From: CAVEFW01 sp964579575
Lineage (GTDB): Bacteria > Actinomycetota > Coriobacteriia > Coriobacteriales > Eggerthellaceae
DNA: 64,000 nucleotides
NCBI GenBank assembly: GCA_964579575.1
Contig: CAZOGL010000004.1
Location: 12,722 to 76,721 of the forward strand
Reading direction: 5' to 3'
Every line of letters starts with the position of its first letter. Within the stretch, counting starts at the first letter, position 1. The position numbers and the translations under genes were made by a program. Under the pieces are notes generated by a model. It had not been told where the DNA came from and did no database searches. It saw nothing but the letters and a program-made list of their open reading frames with translations. Positions 41,251 to 49,273 of the stretch are shown one piece after another.

Positions 41251-41975
41251 ATTTCCATGATGTGCCCGCAATCGAGCGCGTTATAGTCGCACTTGATTGC
41301 TCGGAGGAGGAGGCCTTGAGGATTGCTGCTTCCCTTGAGGGCAAGGCAAAATGGATGAAGGTGGGTATGACCTTGTATTATGCCGCCGGACCCCGTATTG
41401 TCGAGGCCCTCAAGCAACGCGGGTTCAACGTCTTCCTCGATCTGAAGTTTTACGACATCCCTCACCAAGTCGAGGGAGCGGCCGCAGCTGCCGTCATGAG
41501 CGGCTCCGACATGATCACCATGCATGCGAGCGGTGGTGTCGCCATGATGGAGGCAGCGCAGAGAGGCGTGGAAAAGGCGGCGGCGCAACTTTGCCGCGAG
41601 GCGCCTATCACGCTTGGTATCACGGTGCTTACCAGCATGAACGACGAGTCGCTTAATGAAATTGGTGTGGAGCGAAATACGGTCGATCAGGTCAGGATGC
41701 TTGCGGGACTGACGGCGAAGGCGGGGATTTCCGGTGTCGTTTGCTCTCCCCAGGAAGTTCCCATGCTGCGTGAGGTCCTAGGGCCGGATGCCTATATCGT
41801 CACTCCTGGTGTTCGCCCTGCGGGAGCAGCCCTAGGTGACCAAAGTCGCGTGACCACCCCGAGACAGGCGTTCGAGAACGGCTCGTCTCACATTGTCGTT
41901 GGACGACCCATAACTGCCGCCCCTGACGCGCTTGCCGCATTCGAGGCAATCGCTGCTGAGTTGGCAGGGATGTAA
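41244..41975 (+). CDS. pyrF: orotidine 5'-phosphate decarboxylase
   Basis: PyrF converts OMP to UMP. The 243-residue protein has VIVALDCSEEEA near residue 13, the KVG motif at WMKVGMTLYY, the catalytic LDLKFYDIPHQVEGAAAA near 67 (Asp-Lys-Asp array) and GVRPAGAALGDQSRV near 190. It ends the pyr operon here; orotate phosphoribosyltransferase (pyrE) is not in the window. Confidence 0.96.
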   Translation: MLDFHDVPAIERVIVALDCSEEEALRIAASLEGKAKWMKVGMTLYYAAGPRIVEALKQRGFNVFLDLKFYDIPHQVEGAAAAAVMSGSDMITMHASGGVAMMEAAQRGVEKAAAQLCREAPITLGITVLTSMNDESLNEIGVERNTVDQVRMLAGLTAKAGISGVVCSPQEVPMLREVLGPDAYIVTPGVRPAGAALGDQSRVTTPRQAFENGSSHIVVGRPITAAPDALAAFEAIAAELAGM

Positions 41976-42050
41976 GCGCGATTTGTTGGGATTCACGAAA
42001 AAACCTCGCGCTTGAGCATGGATTTTTTTATGGAGACCCCCAAAAAAACG

Positions 42051-42096
42051 TATAGTGTTTTCGTGAACAACTTTGGGTAAACCCAAGGTTTTAGAG
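42051..42096 (+). promoter_or_regulatory. mihF -10 element and leader hairpin
   Basis: TATAGT at 42051-42056 precedes a leader of about 60 bases. Within it CTTTGGG (42071-42077) pairs with CCCAAGG (42082-42088), followed by TTTT. This is a small terminator-like stem between promoter and gene; it could attenuate mihF or stabilise the transcript. Confidence 0.45.
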
Positions 42097-42125
42097 TGTT
42101 TAAACAAACAGAGGAGAAGAGAACC

Positions 42126-42434
42126 ATGACCATTCCTACTCTTACCAAAGAAGAGCGTGCTGCCGCCCTTGAGAAGGCAAAGATGGCTCGCGCTAAGCGC
42201 GCTGAGATCCGTGAACAACTCCGTACTGGCAAGCTGAGCGTTGCCCAGGTTATCGACATGCGCGAGGATCCCATCGTCGGCCGCATGAAGGTTTCTGCCC
42301 TCATCGAGACCCTTCCTGGATATGGCAAGGCCAAGTCCGAGAAGGTCATGCGTGAGCTTAAGATCGCCGAGTCCCGCCGTCTGCGCGGCCTAGGCGAGCG
42401 TCAACGTGCTGATCTCATCGAGCGTTTGGGTTAA
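42126..42434 (+). CDS. mihF: actinobacterial integration host factor mIHF
   Basis: mIHF is a small nucleoid-associated DNA-binding protein of Actinobacteria, unrelated in fold to E. coli IHF; it bends DNA through a helix-two-turn-helix region. The 102-residue protein matches the family: a long basic first helix (EERAAALEKAKMARAKRAEI), then LKTGK-type segment as LRTGKLSVAQVI, and VSALIETLPGYGKAKSEKVM followed by RRLRGLGERQRADLI. ATG 42126 follows GAGGAGAAGA. The order pyrF-mihF-gmk-rpoZ is characteristic of Actinobacteria and is the best taxonomic pointer in the window. Confidence 0.93.
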   Translation: MTIPTLTKEERAAALEKAKMARAKRAEIREQLRTGKLSVAQVIDMREDPIVGRMKVSALIETLPGYGKAKSEKVMRELKIAESRRLRGLGERQRADLIERLG

Positions 42435-42438
42435 TACG

Positions 42439-43005
42439 TTGAGAACCGGCAATTTGTTTGTCATATCTGGCCCATCGGGTGCCGGCAAGGGCACCTTGGT
42501 GGGTCGTCTTTTGCAGGAGGTGCCTGACTGTTGGGTCAGCGTTTCCGCAACCACGCGACAACCGCGCGAGGGCGAGGTCGACGGGGTCAACTACCTTTTC
42601 AAGACACGCGATGAGTTCATGGAACTTGTAGCCCAAGACGGTTTTTTGGAGTGGGCCGAATATTCGGGCAATTGCTACGGTACGCCTGTGGCGCCCGTGC
42701 TTGAACACATGGAAAAGGGAGAGCAGGTCATTCTCGAAATCGAGGTGCAGGGCGCGTTCCAAATCCGCGAGAAGTTGCCCCAAGCCCACCTTGTCTTTAT
42801 CGAGCCACCGTCATTCGAGGTCCTTGAGCAGCGCCTTCGCGGGAGAGGGGACAACGTTGACGAAAGTGTGATTCTTACCCGTTTGGAGACAGCAAGGGTG
42901 GAGCTTTCCAAGAAAATGGAGTATGATAAGCGGCTGGTAAATGACCAGCTTGAGGTTGCTCTCAAAGAGCTGGTAGATTACGTGAATGAAAACGCCGAAC
43001 AATAG
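42439..43005 (+). CDS. gmk: guanylate kinase
   Basis: Gmk phosphorylates GMP to GDP. The 188-residue protein has the P-loop FVISGPSGAGKGTLVGRL near residue 6, the GMP-binding SVSATTRQPREGEVDGVNY near 34, FLEWAEYSGNCYGTP near 70 and EIEVQGAFQIREK near 99. The likely start is TTG 42439, five bases after the mihF stop, with only GGG upstream, so translation probably depends on coupling with mihF. rpoZ follows after 16 bases. Confidence 0.95.
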   Translation: MRTGNLFVISGPSGAGKGTLVGRLLQEVPDCWVSVSATTRQPREGEVDGVNYLFKTRDEFMELVAQDGFLEWAEYSGNCYGTPVAPVLEHMEKGEQVILEIEVQGAFQIREKLPQAHLVFIEPPSFEVLEQRLRGRGDNVDESVILTRLETARVELSKKMEYDKRLVNDQLEVALKELVDYVNENAEQ

Positions 43006-43021
43006 ACGAGGATAGAGCCGA

Positions 43022-43282
43022 ATGAGCATTATCGAACCAAAAATTGACAAGTTGCTTGACAAGACTGACAACGATCGTTTCCTGCTTTGCGCCCTTGCTT
43101 CCAAGCGTGCCTATGACATCAACGAGATGATGCACGGCCAACGTGAGCGTGCACTTCAACTTGAGTCTGCCGCTGAGATCGCTCGTGTTGCTGACAAGAA
43201 GCCCTTGTCTTTGGCTTTTGCTGAGATTGCTTCTGGCGACGTCTCCTACGATTCTGAATCCATCGACATCAAGAACCATTAG
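43022..43282 (+). CDS. rpoZ: RNA polymerase omega subunit
   Basis: Omega assists RNA polymerase assembly. The 86-residue protein has IDKLLDKTDNDRFLLCALASKRAYDIN-type N-terminal helices and the conserved KPLSLAFAEIASGDVSY near residue 60. ATG 43022 follows GACGAGGA. Adjacent to gmk as in most bacteria. Confidence 0.95.
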   Translation: MSIIEPKIDKLLDKTDNDRFLLCALASKRAYDINEMMHGQRERALQLESAAEIARVADKKPLSLAFAEIASGDVSYDSESIDIKNH

Positions 43283-43291
43283 GATATTCTG

Positions 43292-43330
43292 AGCGACCGT
43301 CGTGAATGCGGCGGTCGCTTTGTATTCTTC
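43292..43330 (+). terminator. terminator after rpoZ
   Basis: AGCGACCG (43292-43299) pairs with CGGTCGCT (43312-43319), extended by three more pairs including a wobble, then TTGTATTCTTC. Moderate T content. Confidence 0.65.
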
Positions 43331-43333
43331 ATC

Positions 43334-43375
43334 AAAGGAAAGGTGACTGTATTCCGCGTCGCCTTTTCTTTTCTC
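43334..43375. terminator. long hairpin in the thiI leader
   Basis: AAAGGAAAGGTGAC (43334-43347) pairs with GTCGCCTTTTCTTT (43358-43371) over 14 positions with two wobbles; TCTC follows. It could be a second terminator for gmk-rpoZ or a regulatory stem for thiI, whose Shine-Dalgarno GGGAG starts about 20 bases later. Confidence 0.55.
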
Positions 43376-43401
43376 TGGACGTAAAAACTTGGGAGTACGA
43401 A

Positions 43402-44649
43402 ATGCCAACACCAGAAGTTGAATTCCAAAGCATCATATTGGTGCACTACCACGAGATTGGTCTCAAAGGCCACAACCGTGCGACGTTTGAGATGCGTCTT
43501 CTCAAAAACCTTGAGTCGCTTCTGAAGGATTACCCCCTTGTAACGATCCATCGTATCTCTGGACGTCTTTGCATCTTCCTCAAGGAAGGAACAGGATACG
43601 AGACGGTGGTCGAGGTATCTGAAATTGTTGCCCGAGTGCCTGGTGTGGCGCGCGTGTCGTGCGGGTTTAAGTGTGAGAGGGACATCGAGCAGATGGGTCA
43701 TGCTGCAATCTTGGCGCTTAGGCAATCCGAGCCTTTTGAGACCTTCAAGGTCGCTGCCCGCCGAAACCACACCGATTTCCCCATCAACTCGATGGAGATG
43801 AATCAACTGGTCGGGTCCATACTTTGTGAGAACTTTCCCGAGAAGAGCGTACGCATGAAGAACCCCGACGTCACGGTCGGTTGTGAGGTGGTGCAAAACG
43901 CCTCCTACGTGTACGCTCGAAGCATTCGCGCAATCGGAGGCTTGCCGGTCGGTAGCAGCGGGCGTGTCATGTGCCTTTTGTCCAGCGGGATTGATTCTCC
44001 TGTCGCGATGTGGCGCATGGCTCGACGCGGGGCGATCTGTCTTGGCGTGCACTTCTCCGGTCGTCCTCAAACCTCTGACGCAAGCGAGTATCTCGTTGAC
44101 GAGATTGCGGAAGTGCTCGAGAAGACGGGGTGCGTAGCACGTGTGTATGTCGTGCCCTTCGGAGACTACCAACGCGAAATCAGCTTGATTGTTCCGCCGC
44201 AGCTTCGTGTCATTATGTATCGCCGCCTCATGTTCAAGGTGGCCGAACAACTCGCCAAACAAGAGGGAGCTGGTGCGTTGGTAACAGGCGAGAGCCTCGG
44301 ACAGGTTGCTTCGCAGACCTTGGAAAACCTCCGAGCAACCGATGAGAGCGTCGAGATGCCGATTTTCCGTCCTCTCATCGGGACAGACAAGATCGAAATC
44401 ATCGACATGGCCCAACAACTCGGAACCTTCGAGATCTCCTCCCAAGACGCACCTGATTGCTGCACGCTGTTCATGCCGCGCTCTCCTGAGACGCACGCGA
44501 AACTCGACGAGGTGCACGAGGCTGAGTCTTTGCTTCCCCTCGACCAATGGATCCCCGAGATCGTTGCTTCCGCAGAGGCCCATGACTACGTATGCCCGTC
44601 GTACAAGAAGAGGAAACCTCGCAAAAAGGGGACAGATTCCGAACAATAA
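43402..44649 (+). CDS. thiI: tRNA 4-thiouridine synthase / thiamine sulfurtransferase ThiI
   Basis: ThiI activates U8 of tRNA by adenylation for sulfur transfer and in some species also feeds thiazole synthesis. The 415-residue protein has an N-terminal ferredoxin-like domain and THUMP domain (about 1-165), then the PP-loop CLLSSGIDSPVAMWRMARRG near residue 191 and LVTGESLGQVASQTLENL near 295. It lacks a C-terminal rhodanese domain, as in Gram-positive ThiI, so sulfur likely comes from a dedicated cysteine desulfurase. ATG 43402 follows GGGAG. It ends at a strong terminator. Confidence 0.94.
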   Translation: MPTPEVEFQSIILVHYHEIGLKGHNRATFEMRLLKNLESLLKDYPLVTIHRISGRLCIFLKEGTGYETVVEVSEIVARVPGVARVSCGFKCERDIEQMGHAAILALRQSEPFETFKVAARRNHTDFPINSMEMNQLVGSILCENFPEKSVRMKNPDVTVGCEVVQNASYVYARSIRAIGGLPVGSSGRVMCLLSSGIDSPVAMWRMARRGAICLGVHFSGRPQTSDASEYLVDEIAEVLEKTGCVARVYVVPFGDYQREISLIVPPQLRVIMYRRLMFKVAEQLAKQEGAGALVTGESLGQVASQTLENLRATDESVEMPIFRPLIGTDKIEIIDMAQQLGTFEISSQDAPDCCTLFMPRSPETHAKLDEVHEAESLLPLDQWIPEIVASAEAHDYVCPSYKKRKPRKKGTDSEQ

Positions 44650-44666
44650 TCGGATGCAATCTTGAC

Positions 44667-44706
44667 AAATCCCGTACCTGGCGTTGCTCGGTACGGGATT
44701 TTTTTG
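44667..44706 (+). terminator. strong intrinsic terminator after thiI
   Basis: AAATCCCGTACC (44667-44678) and GGTACGGGATTT (44690-44701) form a perfect 12-bp stem with loop TGGCGTTGCTC, followed by TTTTTG. Confidence 0.95.
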
Positions 44707-44756
44707 TGGCAAAACCGCGAGCGATAAAGGCTATGGGGCGGGATGGAGGAGAACAA

Positions 44757-44885
44757 ATGAAGGAGCGGGATCAGGATATCGCCAAGCTATCCTGCTTTGC
44801 CAGGGAAGCAAGGAGGCAATTCGATGTTCAAAGACGGCAAGTACGAGGAAGTCCCGTTCGGATTGGACGAAGAGGAACGTCGTGA
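44757..44885 (+). CDS. small ORF overlapping the comEA start
   Basis: ATG 44757 follows the strong Shine-Dalgarno GGAGGAG and opens a 42-codon frame (MKERDQDIAKLSCFAREARR...) that overlaps the first 62 bases of comEA in another frame. The product is basic and unlike any family I know. It may be a translated leader that couples ribosomes into comEA, or a chance frame. Confidence 0.3.
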   Translation: MKERDQDIAKLSCFAREARRQFDVQRRQVRGSPVRIGRRGTS

Positions 44886-45474
44886 GGTTACAAAACCCCT
44901 GATGGTCGGTTTGGTAATCGTGTTGATAGCGCTGCTCGTGGGTACGGTTTTCGCCTTGAATACGTGCCGATCTACACCCAGCTACAGCATCACTACCGAA
45001 AACGAGAATACGTCAAGCAACGTCGACGAGCCGGTCACGAACCTCATCTACGTCCATGTCGTAGGTTGCGTAAACAATCCCGGGGTATACGCGGTGCCTT
45101 TTGGTTCGCATGTCGTCGACGTCATTGAGCGTGCCGGAGATTTCACCGAGGAGGCGGACACGACATCGTTAAACCTTGCGAGAGAGGTTGTCGACGGGGA
45201 GCAAATACGTGTCGCTTCCACGTTAGAAGCCTCTTCCTCTGATGCAACGACAACCTCTTCGTCTCTGGGAATCAACGCCGAAGGCAAGGTGAATATCAAC
45301 TACGCGACGACCGATGAGCTCCAGACCGTCAGCGGGATAGGGGAGGTGACTGCAAAGAAAATCGTAGAGGATCGCGAGAAGAACGGTCCGTTTACCTCTG
45401 TTGATGACCTGACGCGTGTCTCAGGTATAGGGGAGAAGACCCTAGAGAAGATGAGAAACTCCCTTACCGTCTGA
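44824..45474 (+). CDS. comEA: ComEA family DNA-uptake protein
   Basis: ComEA is the membrane-anchored DNA receptor of natural transformation. The 216-residue protein has a 25-residue cytoplasmic head, one transmembrane segment (LMVGLVIVLIALLVGTVFAL, about 27-47), a Ser/Thr/Asn linker, an SLBB-type domain (YVHVVGCVNNPGVYAVPFGS, about 72-140) and a C-terminal helix-hairpin-helix DNA-binding domain (VNINYATTDELQTVSGIGEV and RVSGIGEKTLEKM). GGAGG at 44812-44816 supports ATG 44824. comEC follows directly. Confidence 0.94.
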   Translation: MFKDGKYEEVPFGLDEEERREVTKPLMVGLVIVLIALLVGTVFALNTCRSTPSYSITTENENTSSNVDEPVTNLIYVHVVGCVNNPGVYAVPFGSHVVDVIERAGDFTEEADTTSLNLAREVVDGEQIRVASTLEASSSDATTTSSSLGINAEGKVNINYATTDELQTVSGIGEVTAKKIVEDREKNGPFTSVDDLTRVSGIGEKTLEKMRNSLTV

Positions 45475-45482
45475 CTCTTCCT

Positions 45483-47906
45483 ATGAGGCGTCTATATTCA
45501 TCAGGAGGAGAATGGACGAGGAGCCGTTTTTTTCAACGCGGAGAGCTCTTCATACGTAGCTGTCTCGCACATGGGGAGCATACAACAACAGATTCGCACA
45601 TACGTCCCTCCATCCCTCCGGTTCTTCTTTGCTCGCTTGTCGCTTGGGGGGCATGTGCGGCGCTCTATACCTTGTTTCGTGACGTGTTAACTGACCTTGT
45701 TGTTGTGTTTTTCGTCCTAGGCGTTGTGAGTGGTGTTACCTCTCTTGTTTTGGGGATAAAGACGGGAAGATTGTTGGTTATGTCGATCCTCCTCGGCCTC
45801 GCCATAGGAACCTGCTCAGCTGCAAGTGGAGCATATATCCAACGATGCTTGATGGATACCGTCAACGATGGGTCGATTGAAGTCAAGGTGCTTGAGCTAC
45901 TCGACGATGCGCGCGAATCATCCTTTTCACGTTCCACAACCGCGTATGCCTATGATGGGACGGGAAATCGATACAAGGTTCGCGTGTATCTCGACGCGGA
46001 GGAGTCGGTTTTGCGCTATGGCCAGGTTCTCAGCATCACCGGGACCATTGCACCGATTTCTGAGCAAAGCGCGCAATCCTCTTGGACAAATGGAATCATT
46101 GGCACCGTCTCTCCTAAAACAATCGTCCCTGGGTCGAGATCGGATCTTTACGGTGGGGTGGTCTCTGTCAGAAATGCCGCCATCGACGCGATTTATGGCT
46201 TAGATGGGTCGGATGAGGCACGTGCGGTTCTTTGCGCCCTGATATGCGGCTACCGTGTTGATCTTTACGACAGCGATGCCTACACCGATTTCAAAATCGC
46301 CGGTCTTGCACATCTTATAGCGGTGTCGGGATCGCATTTGTCGCTTGTCACAATGCTGGCAGGTTCGATACTCTCTGCCTTTCGTATCTCAAAAGGTCGA
46401 AAGACCCTGTTGCAGGTCATTCTCGTTTTTGGGTACCTCGTATTCGCGGGGATGCCGATATCGGCGATTCGCGCGGCCCTCATGGCTAGTGCGTCCCTTA
46501 TCGCATTCACGGTGCGACGGAGGGGCTCATCGCTTAACGCCCTTGGGGTGTGTTTGCTCGCGTTTATAGCCTTCGAGCCCCAATCCGCGGTGTCGACCTC
46601 TCTCGCACTTTCCGCCTCCTCGGTACTTGGCATCCTCGTCTTTACGCAGCTATTCTTGGGGTGGACCTCCGATGTGAAGATTCCAGCGATGAGGAAGGTT
46701 GGGGAGTCGGTCGCAACCACTATGGCCGCAAGCGTCCTATCTGCTTCTTTGTCGGCATGCCTATTCAACCAACTCCCCATCGTCTCCCCACTTGCCAACC
46801 TTGTTGCCGCGCCATTGTTTACGGCGGTATGCATGCTTGGTGTCTTGGCGTCCGTCCTAGCGGTGATAGCGCCTCCGATAGGTACGCTGTTGTTGGGTAT
46901 GGCTCTCGCGATGTGCGAGGTGATGTGCGCAACGATTCACCTCATATCGTCGTTGCCCTTCGCAAGCATCCCTTTCGTGGGCAATGTCCCCGTTTCGATC
47001 GTCATCACTGCGGTTGCGGCAACTCTTTTATGGAGCTGGTGGCCTCGACTGACCGTTTTAGCCACCAGCATACTGGTAGCAGTTCTTGTCGCTGTATCAG
47101 TCGTGTGCCACTCTGTCGGTTCAGCGCAGGCGGGTCTCCAACTTGTCGCGCTCGACGTCGGACAAGGTGATGCCATCCTTGTGCGGGATGGAGATAGCGC
47201 GATTCTTATCGATACGGGCAAGGAGGACCAAAAGCTTTTGGCAGCCTTGGCGAGGGCGGGCATCGTCCACCTTGACGCGGTGATTTTGACCCATGCTGAC
47301 GCTGACCACGTCCAGTCCATGAGTGCCCTCATGGGTATGGTGCAGGTGGATTGCGTGATCATCCACCGCGACGCTTTGAGCTGTTCTTGCTCAAATTGCG
47401 CAGATATGGTTACGAATGCGAAAAAGCTTGTAGGCGACGATTCCGTAAAGGGCGTGTCCGTTGGCGATTCGATATCGTGCGGGCGTATCAACCTTTCCGT
47501 CATATGGCCGTATCGGTATGAGGATGAGGGGGGCAATTGCGATAGCTTGTGCCTCCTTGCCGACTTCGACGCCGATGACGACGGTTCCCGCGATGCGCGG
47601 GCCCTGTTGTGTGGGGACGCGGAGGATGCCCAGCTCGATGAGATGTATGAGCGCGGGTTGTTGTCGTCGGTCGATATCTACAAGGTGGGCCACCATGGTT
47701 CGAGAAAGGCGATTGATGACGAAACCGCTCGCAAGCTTTCGCCAAAGATTTCTCTCGTCAGCGTCGGTGCATACAACTCCTACGGACATCCTGCCTCCTC
47801 TACCTTGGAGTCATTGCGGCTTGCAGGCTCAAAGGTGTATCGCACCGACGAGTCGGGGGATATCGTGTGCACCATAGGGATACGCTCCGTTTCTGTCTCT
47901 CCTTGA
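45483..47906 (+). CDS. comEC: ComEC/Rec2 DNA-uptake channel protein
   Basis: ComEC forms the inner-membrane channel that takes up single-stranded DNA. The 807-residue frame has an N-terminal membrane region and OB-like segment (to about 240), the Competence domain with LAHLIAVSGSHLSLVTMLAG near 275 and many spans (about 285-540), and a C-terminal metallo-beta-lactamase-like domain with LDVGQGDAILVRDG near 557, ILTHADADHVQSM near 600 and VGHHGSRKAI near 737. ATG 45483, nine bases after comEA, has no Shine-Dalgarno. A well-placed AGGAGG-ATG (45512) lies in another frame and joins this one only if the T7 run at 45527-45533 were one base shorter. Confidence 0.92.
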   Translation: MRRLYSSGGEWTRSRFFQRGELFIRSCLAHGEHTTTDSHIRPSIPPVLLCSLVAWGACAALYTLFRDVLTDLVVVFFVLGVVSGVTSLVLGIKTGRLLVMSILLGLAIGTCSAASGAYIQRCLMDTVNDGSIEVKVLELLDDARESSFSRSTTAYAYDGTGNRYKVRVYLDAEESVLRYGQVLSITGTIAPISEQSAQSSWTNGIIGTVSPKTIVPGSRSDLYGGVVSVRNAAIDAIYGLDGSDEARAVLCALICGYRVDLYDSDAYTDFKIAGLAHLIAVSGSHLSLVTMLAGSILSAFRISKGRKTLLQVILVFGYLVFAGMPISAIRAALMASASLIAFTVRRRGSSLNALGVCLLAFIAFEPQSAVSTSLALSASSVLGILVFTQLFLGWTSDVKIPAMRKVGESVATTMAASVLSASLSACLFNQLPIVSPLANLVAAPLFTAVCMLGVLASVLAVIAPPIGTLLLGMALAMCEVMCATIHLISSLPFASIPFVGNVPVSIVITAVAATLLWSWWPRLTVLATSILVAVLVAVSVVCHSVGSAQAGLQLVALDVGQGDAILVRDGDSAILIDTGKEDQKLLAALARAGIVHLDAVILTHADADHVQSMSALMGMVQVDCVIIHRDALSCSCSNCADMVTNAKKLVGDDSVKGVSVGDSISCGRINLSVIWPYRYEDEGGNCDSLCLLADFDADDDGSRDARALLCGDAEDAQLDEMYERGLLSSVDIYKVGHHGSRKAIDDETARKLSPKISLVSVGAYNSYGHPASSTLESLRLAGSKVYRTDESGDIVCTIGIRSVSVSP

Positions 47907-47942
47907 GCCGGGGGAAGGCTCCGTTTTTGTCTCTCCCCGAGC
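47884..47942 (+). repeat. tandem duplication of the comEC stop region
   Basis: A 25-base unit (47884-47908) containing the last comEC codons and the TGA is repeated at 47918-47942 after a nine-base spacer. Twenty-two of 25 positions are identical and all three differences are C/T transitions; in copy two they abolish the TGA. Confidence 0.9.
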
Positions 47943-47967
47943 TTGAGAAGACTTTGGACAGAGTTGC

Positions 47968-47973
47968 TATAAT
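47968..47973 (+). promoter_or_regulatory. extended -10 promoter for holA
   Basis: TATAAT at 47968-47973 preceded by TGC gives an extended -10; TTGAGA at 47943-47948 is a -35-like hexamer with a 19-base spacer. Confidence 0.6.
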
Positions 47974-48039
47974 GCGAAGACGGTGAGCTTGTTGCTTTCC
48001 CGCATGCGTTTCTTGAGAGATTTTGAGAGAGGGGGGTCT

Positions 48040-49023
48040 ATGGCGACTTCAAAACCGCTTCTTCCTGCATATCTGACCGTGGGAGAGGACCAATTGAAAC
48101 GAAACGCCGTTCTCGCCCGCCTTCGATCTCGGCTCGATAAAGAGGGGGCCCTTGCGTTTAACTACGACAAGTTCGACGGGGAGACCGCAACGGGTACGGA
48201 GATCGTGCTTGCGGCAAACACCATACCCTTTGCAAGCGATATGCGCCTTGTGGAGGTAGCCCATGCCGACAAGTTGCGCAAAGCGGACAGCGAGGAGCTT
48301 GTTTCCTACCTGCAAAACCCCAGCTCCTCGACCGTTGTCATCCTCGATGCCGATAAGCTCGCCAAGAATACCCGCTTGTACAAGGCGGTCGTCGCTCTTG
48401 GTAAGTCGGCTGTCATCGAATGCGCACAAAAAAAGGAAGCCGAACTGGTCGGAATGGTCCGCGAGCTCGGCCAAGGATATGGCGTACCCTTTAGCGAGGG
48501 TGCCGCTCGGAAACTTATCGAGCTGATAGGCACGAACACGGTCGCGCTTGACGCAGAGGTCAAAAAGATTTCTTTGGCGCACCAAGGCTCAAAGGCGATC
48601 TCGGTCCGCGAGGTCGATTCTCTTGTCGTTCGCAAATCCGAGGCAAAGCCTTGGGAGTTTGTCGATGCTTTTGCCGCACGCGATCTCAAAAGGTGTCTGA
48701 TCTTGCTTGACACTATGAAATCGGTCTCAACGTTTGTATTGTTGCCGTCCTGCGCTAATCGTCTCCGTGAGCTCATATGCGTCCAATCCCTCACCAAAAG
48801 GGGAGCCTCCACCGATATCCCCAAAGAAATCGGAACACTTCGTAAGCGTTCTGTCCAAGCCTGGCAGATAAAAAATCATGCCACGTGGGCAAGAAATTGG
48901 AAGCCAGAAGAATTGCGGGGGGCATTGAAGCTCGCGCGGGAGTGTGAGCGCGCAATCAAGACTGGCTCCAACGACCGGGAGACGTTCAAAGACTGGCTTA
49001 TGGCGGTCGTGCCCAAGCGCTGA
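48040..49023 (+). CDS. holA: DNA polymerase III delta subunit
   Basis: HolA is the clamp-loader subunit that opens the beta sliding clamp. The 327-residue protein has YLTVGEDQLKRNAVLARLR at the N-terminus, FASDMRLVEVAHADKL near 67, SSTVVILDADKLAKNTRL near 98 and the helical C-terminal collar domain (WQIKNHATWARNWKPEELRG near 275). ATG 48040 follows AGAGGGGGG. Location after comEA-comEC and before rpsT is the conserved arrangement of these genes. Its stop starts a repeat-rich spacer. Confidence 0.93.
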   Translation: MATSKPLLPAYLTVGEDQLKRNAVLARLRSRLDKEGALAFNYDKFDGETATGTEIVLAANTIPFASDMRLVEVAHADKLRKADSEELVSYLQNPSSSTVVILDADKLAKNTRLYKAVVALGKSAVIECAQKKEAELVGMVRELGQGYGVPFSEGAARKLIELIGTNTVALDAEVKKISLAHQGSKAISVREVDSLVVRKSEAKPWEFVDAFAARDLKRCLILLDTMKSVSTFVLLPSCANRLRELICVQSLTKRGASTDIPKEIGTLRKRSVQAWQIKNHATWARNWKPEELRGALKLARECERAIKTGSNDRETFKDWLMAVVPKR

Positions 49024-49182
49024 CAACTCACCGCCGAAACGCTGGCAACCCCATAAACAATCCCTTAAAAGTAGCGGGCGCGGCAACGTAATAGTTGGGC
49101 CTTGTAGCGTAATCGGGTGCGACAACTTACGTTGGGTGTGACAATGTAGTAGTTGGGCCACGCAACGTAACGCCTCTTGACA
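49018..49182 (+). repeat. degenerate direct repeats starting at the holA stop
   Basis: CGCTGACAAC with the holA TGA (49018-49027) recurs as CGCTGGCAAC (49040-49049). Then GCGGCAACGTAATAGTTGGG (49080-49099) recurs at 49138-49157 as GTGACAATGTAGTAGTTGGG; the 22-base units including the following CC match at 18 positions, and all four differences are transitions. Partial copies (GTGCGACAACTTACGTTGGG at 49117-49136; CGCAACGTAACG near 49160; CTTGACAATGCC near 49175) fill the gap. Confidence 0.85.
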
Positions 49183-49198
49183 ATGCCTTTCTCATATT

Positions 49199-49227
49199 AA
49201 AAATAGGGCCCTCCGAAGAGGGCCCTA
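49199..49227 (-). terminator. rpsT terminator
   Basis: On the minus strand TAGGGCCCTC, loop TTCG, GAGGGCCCTA (49227-49204), then TTTTTAAT: a 10-bp perfect stem with a UUCG tetraloop. Confidence 0.95.
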
Positions 49228-49273
49228 TGATCAACAGTTCGTACAAGTTCTCGTACGGAGTTCGTTGAGCGAA

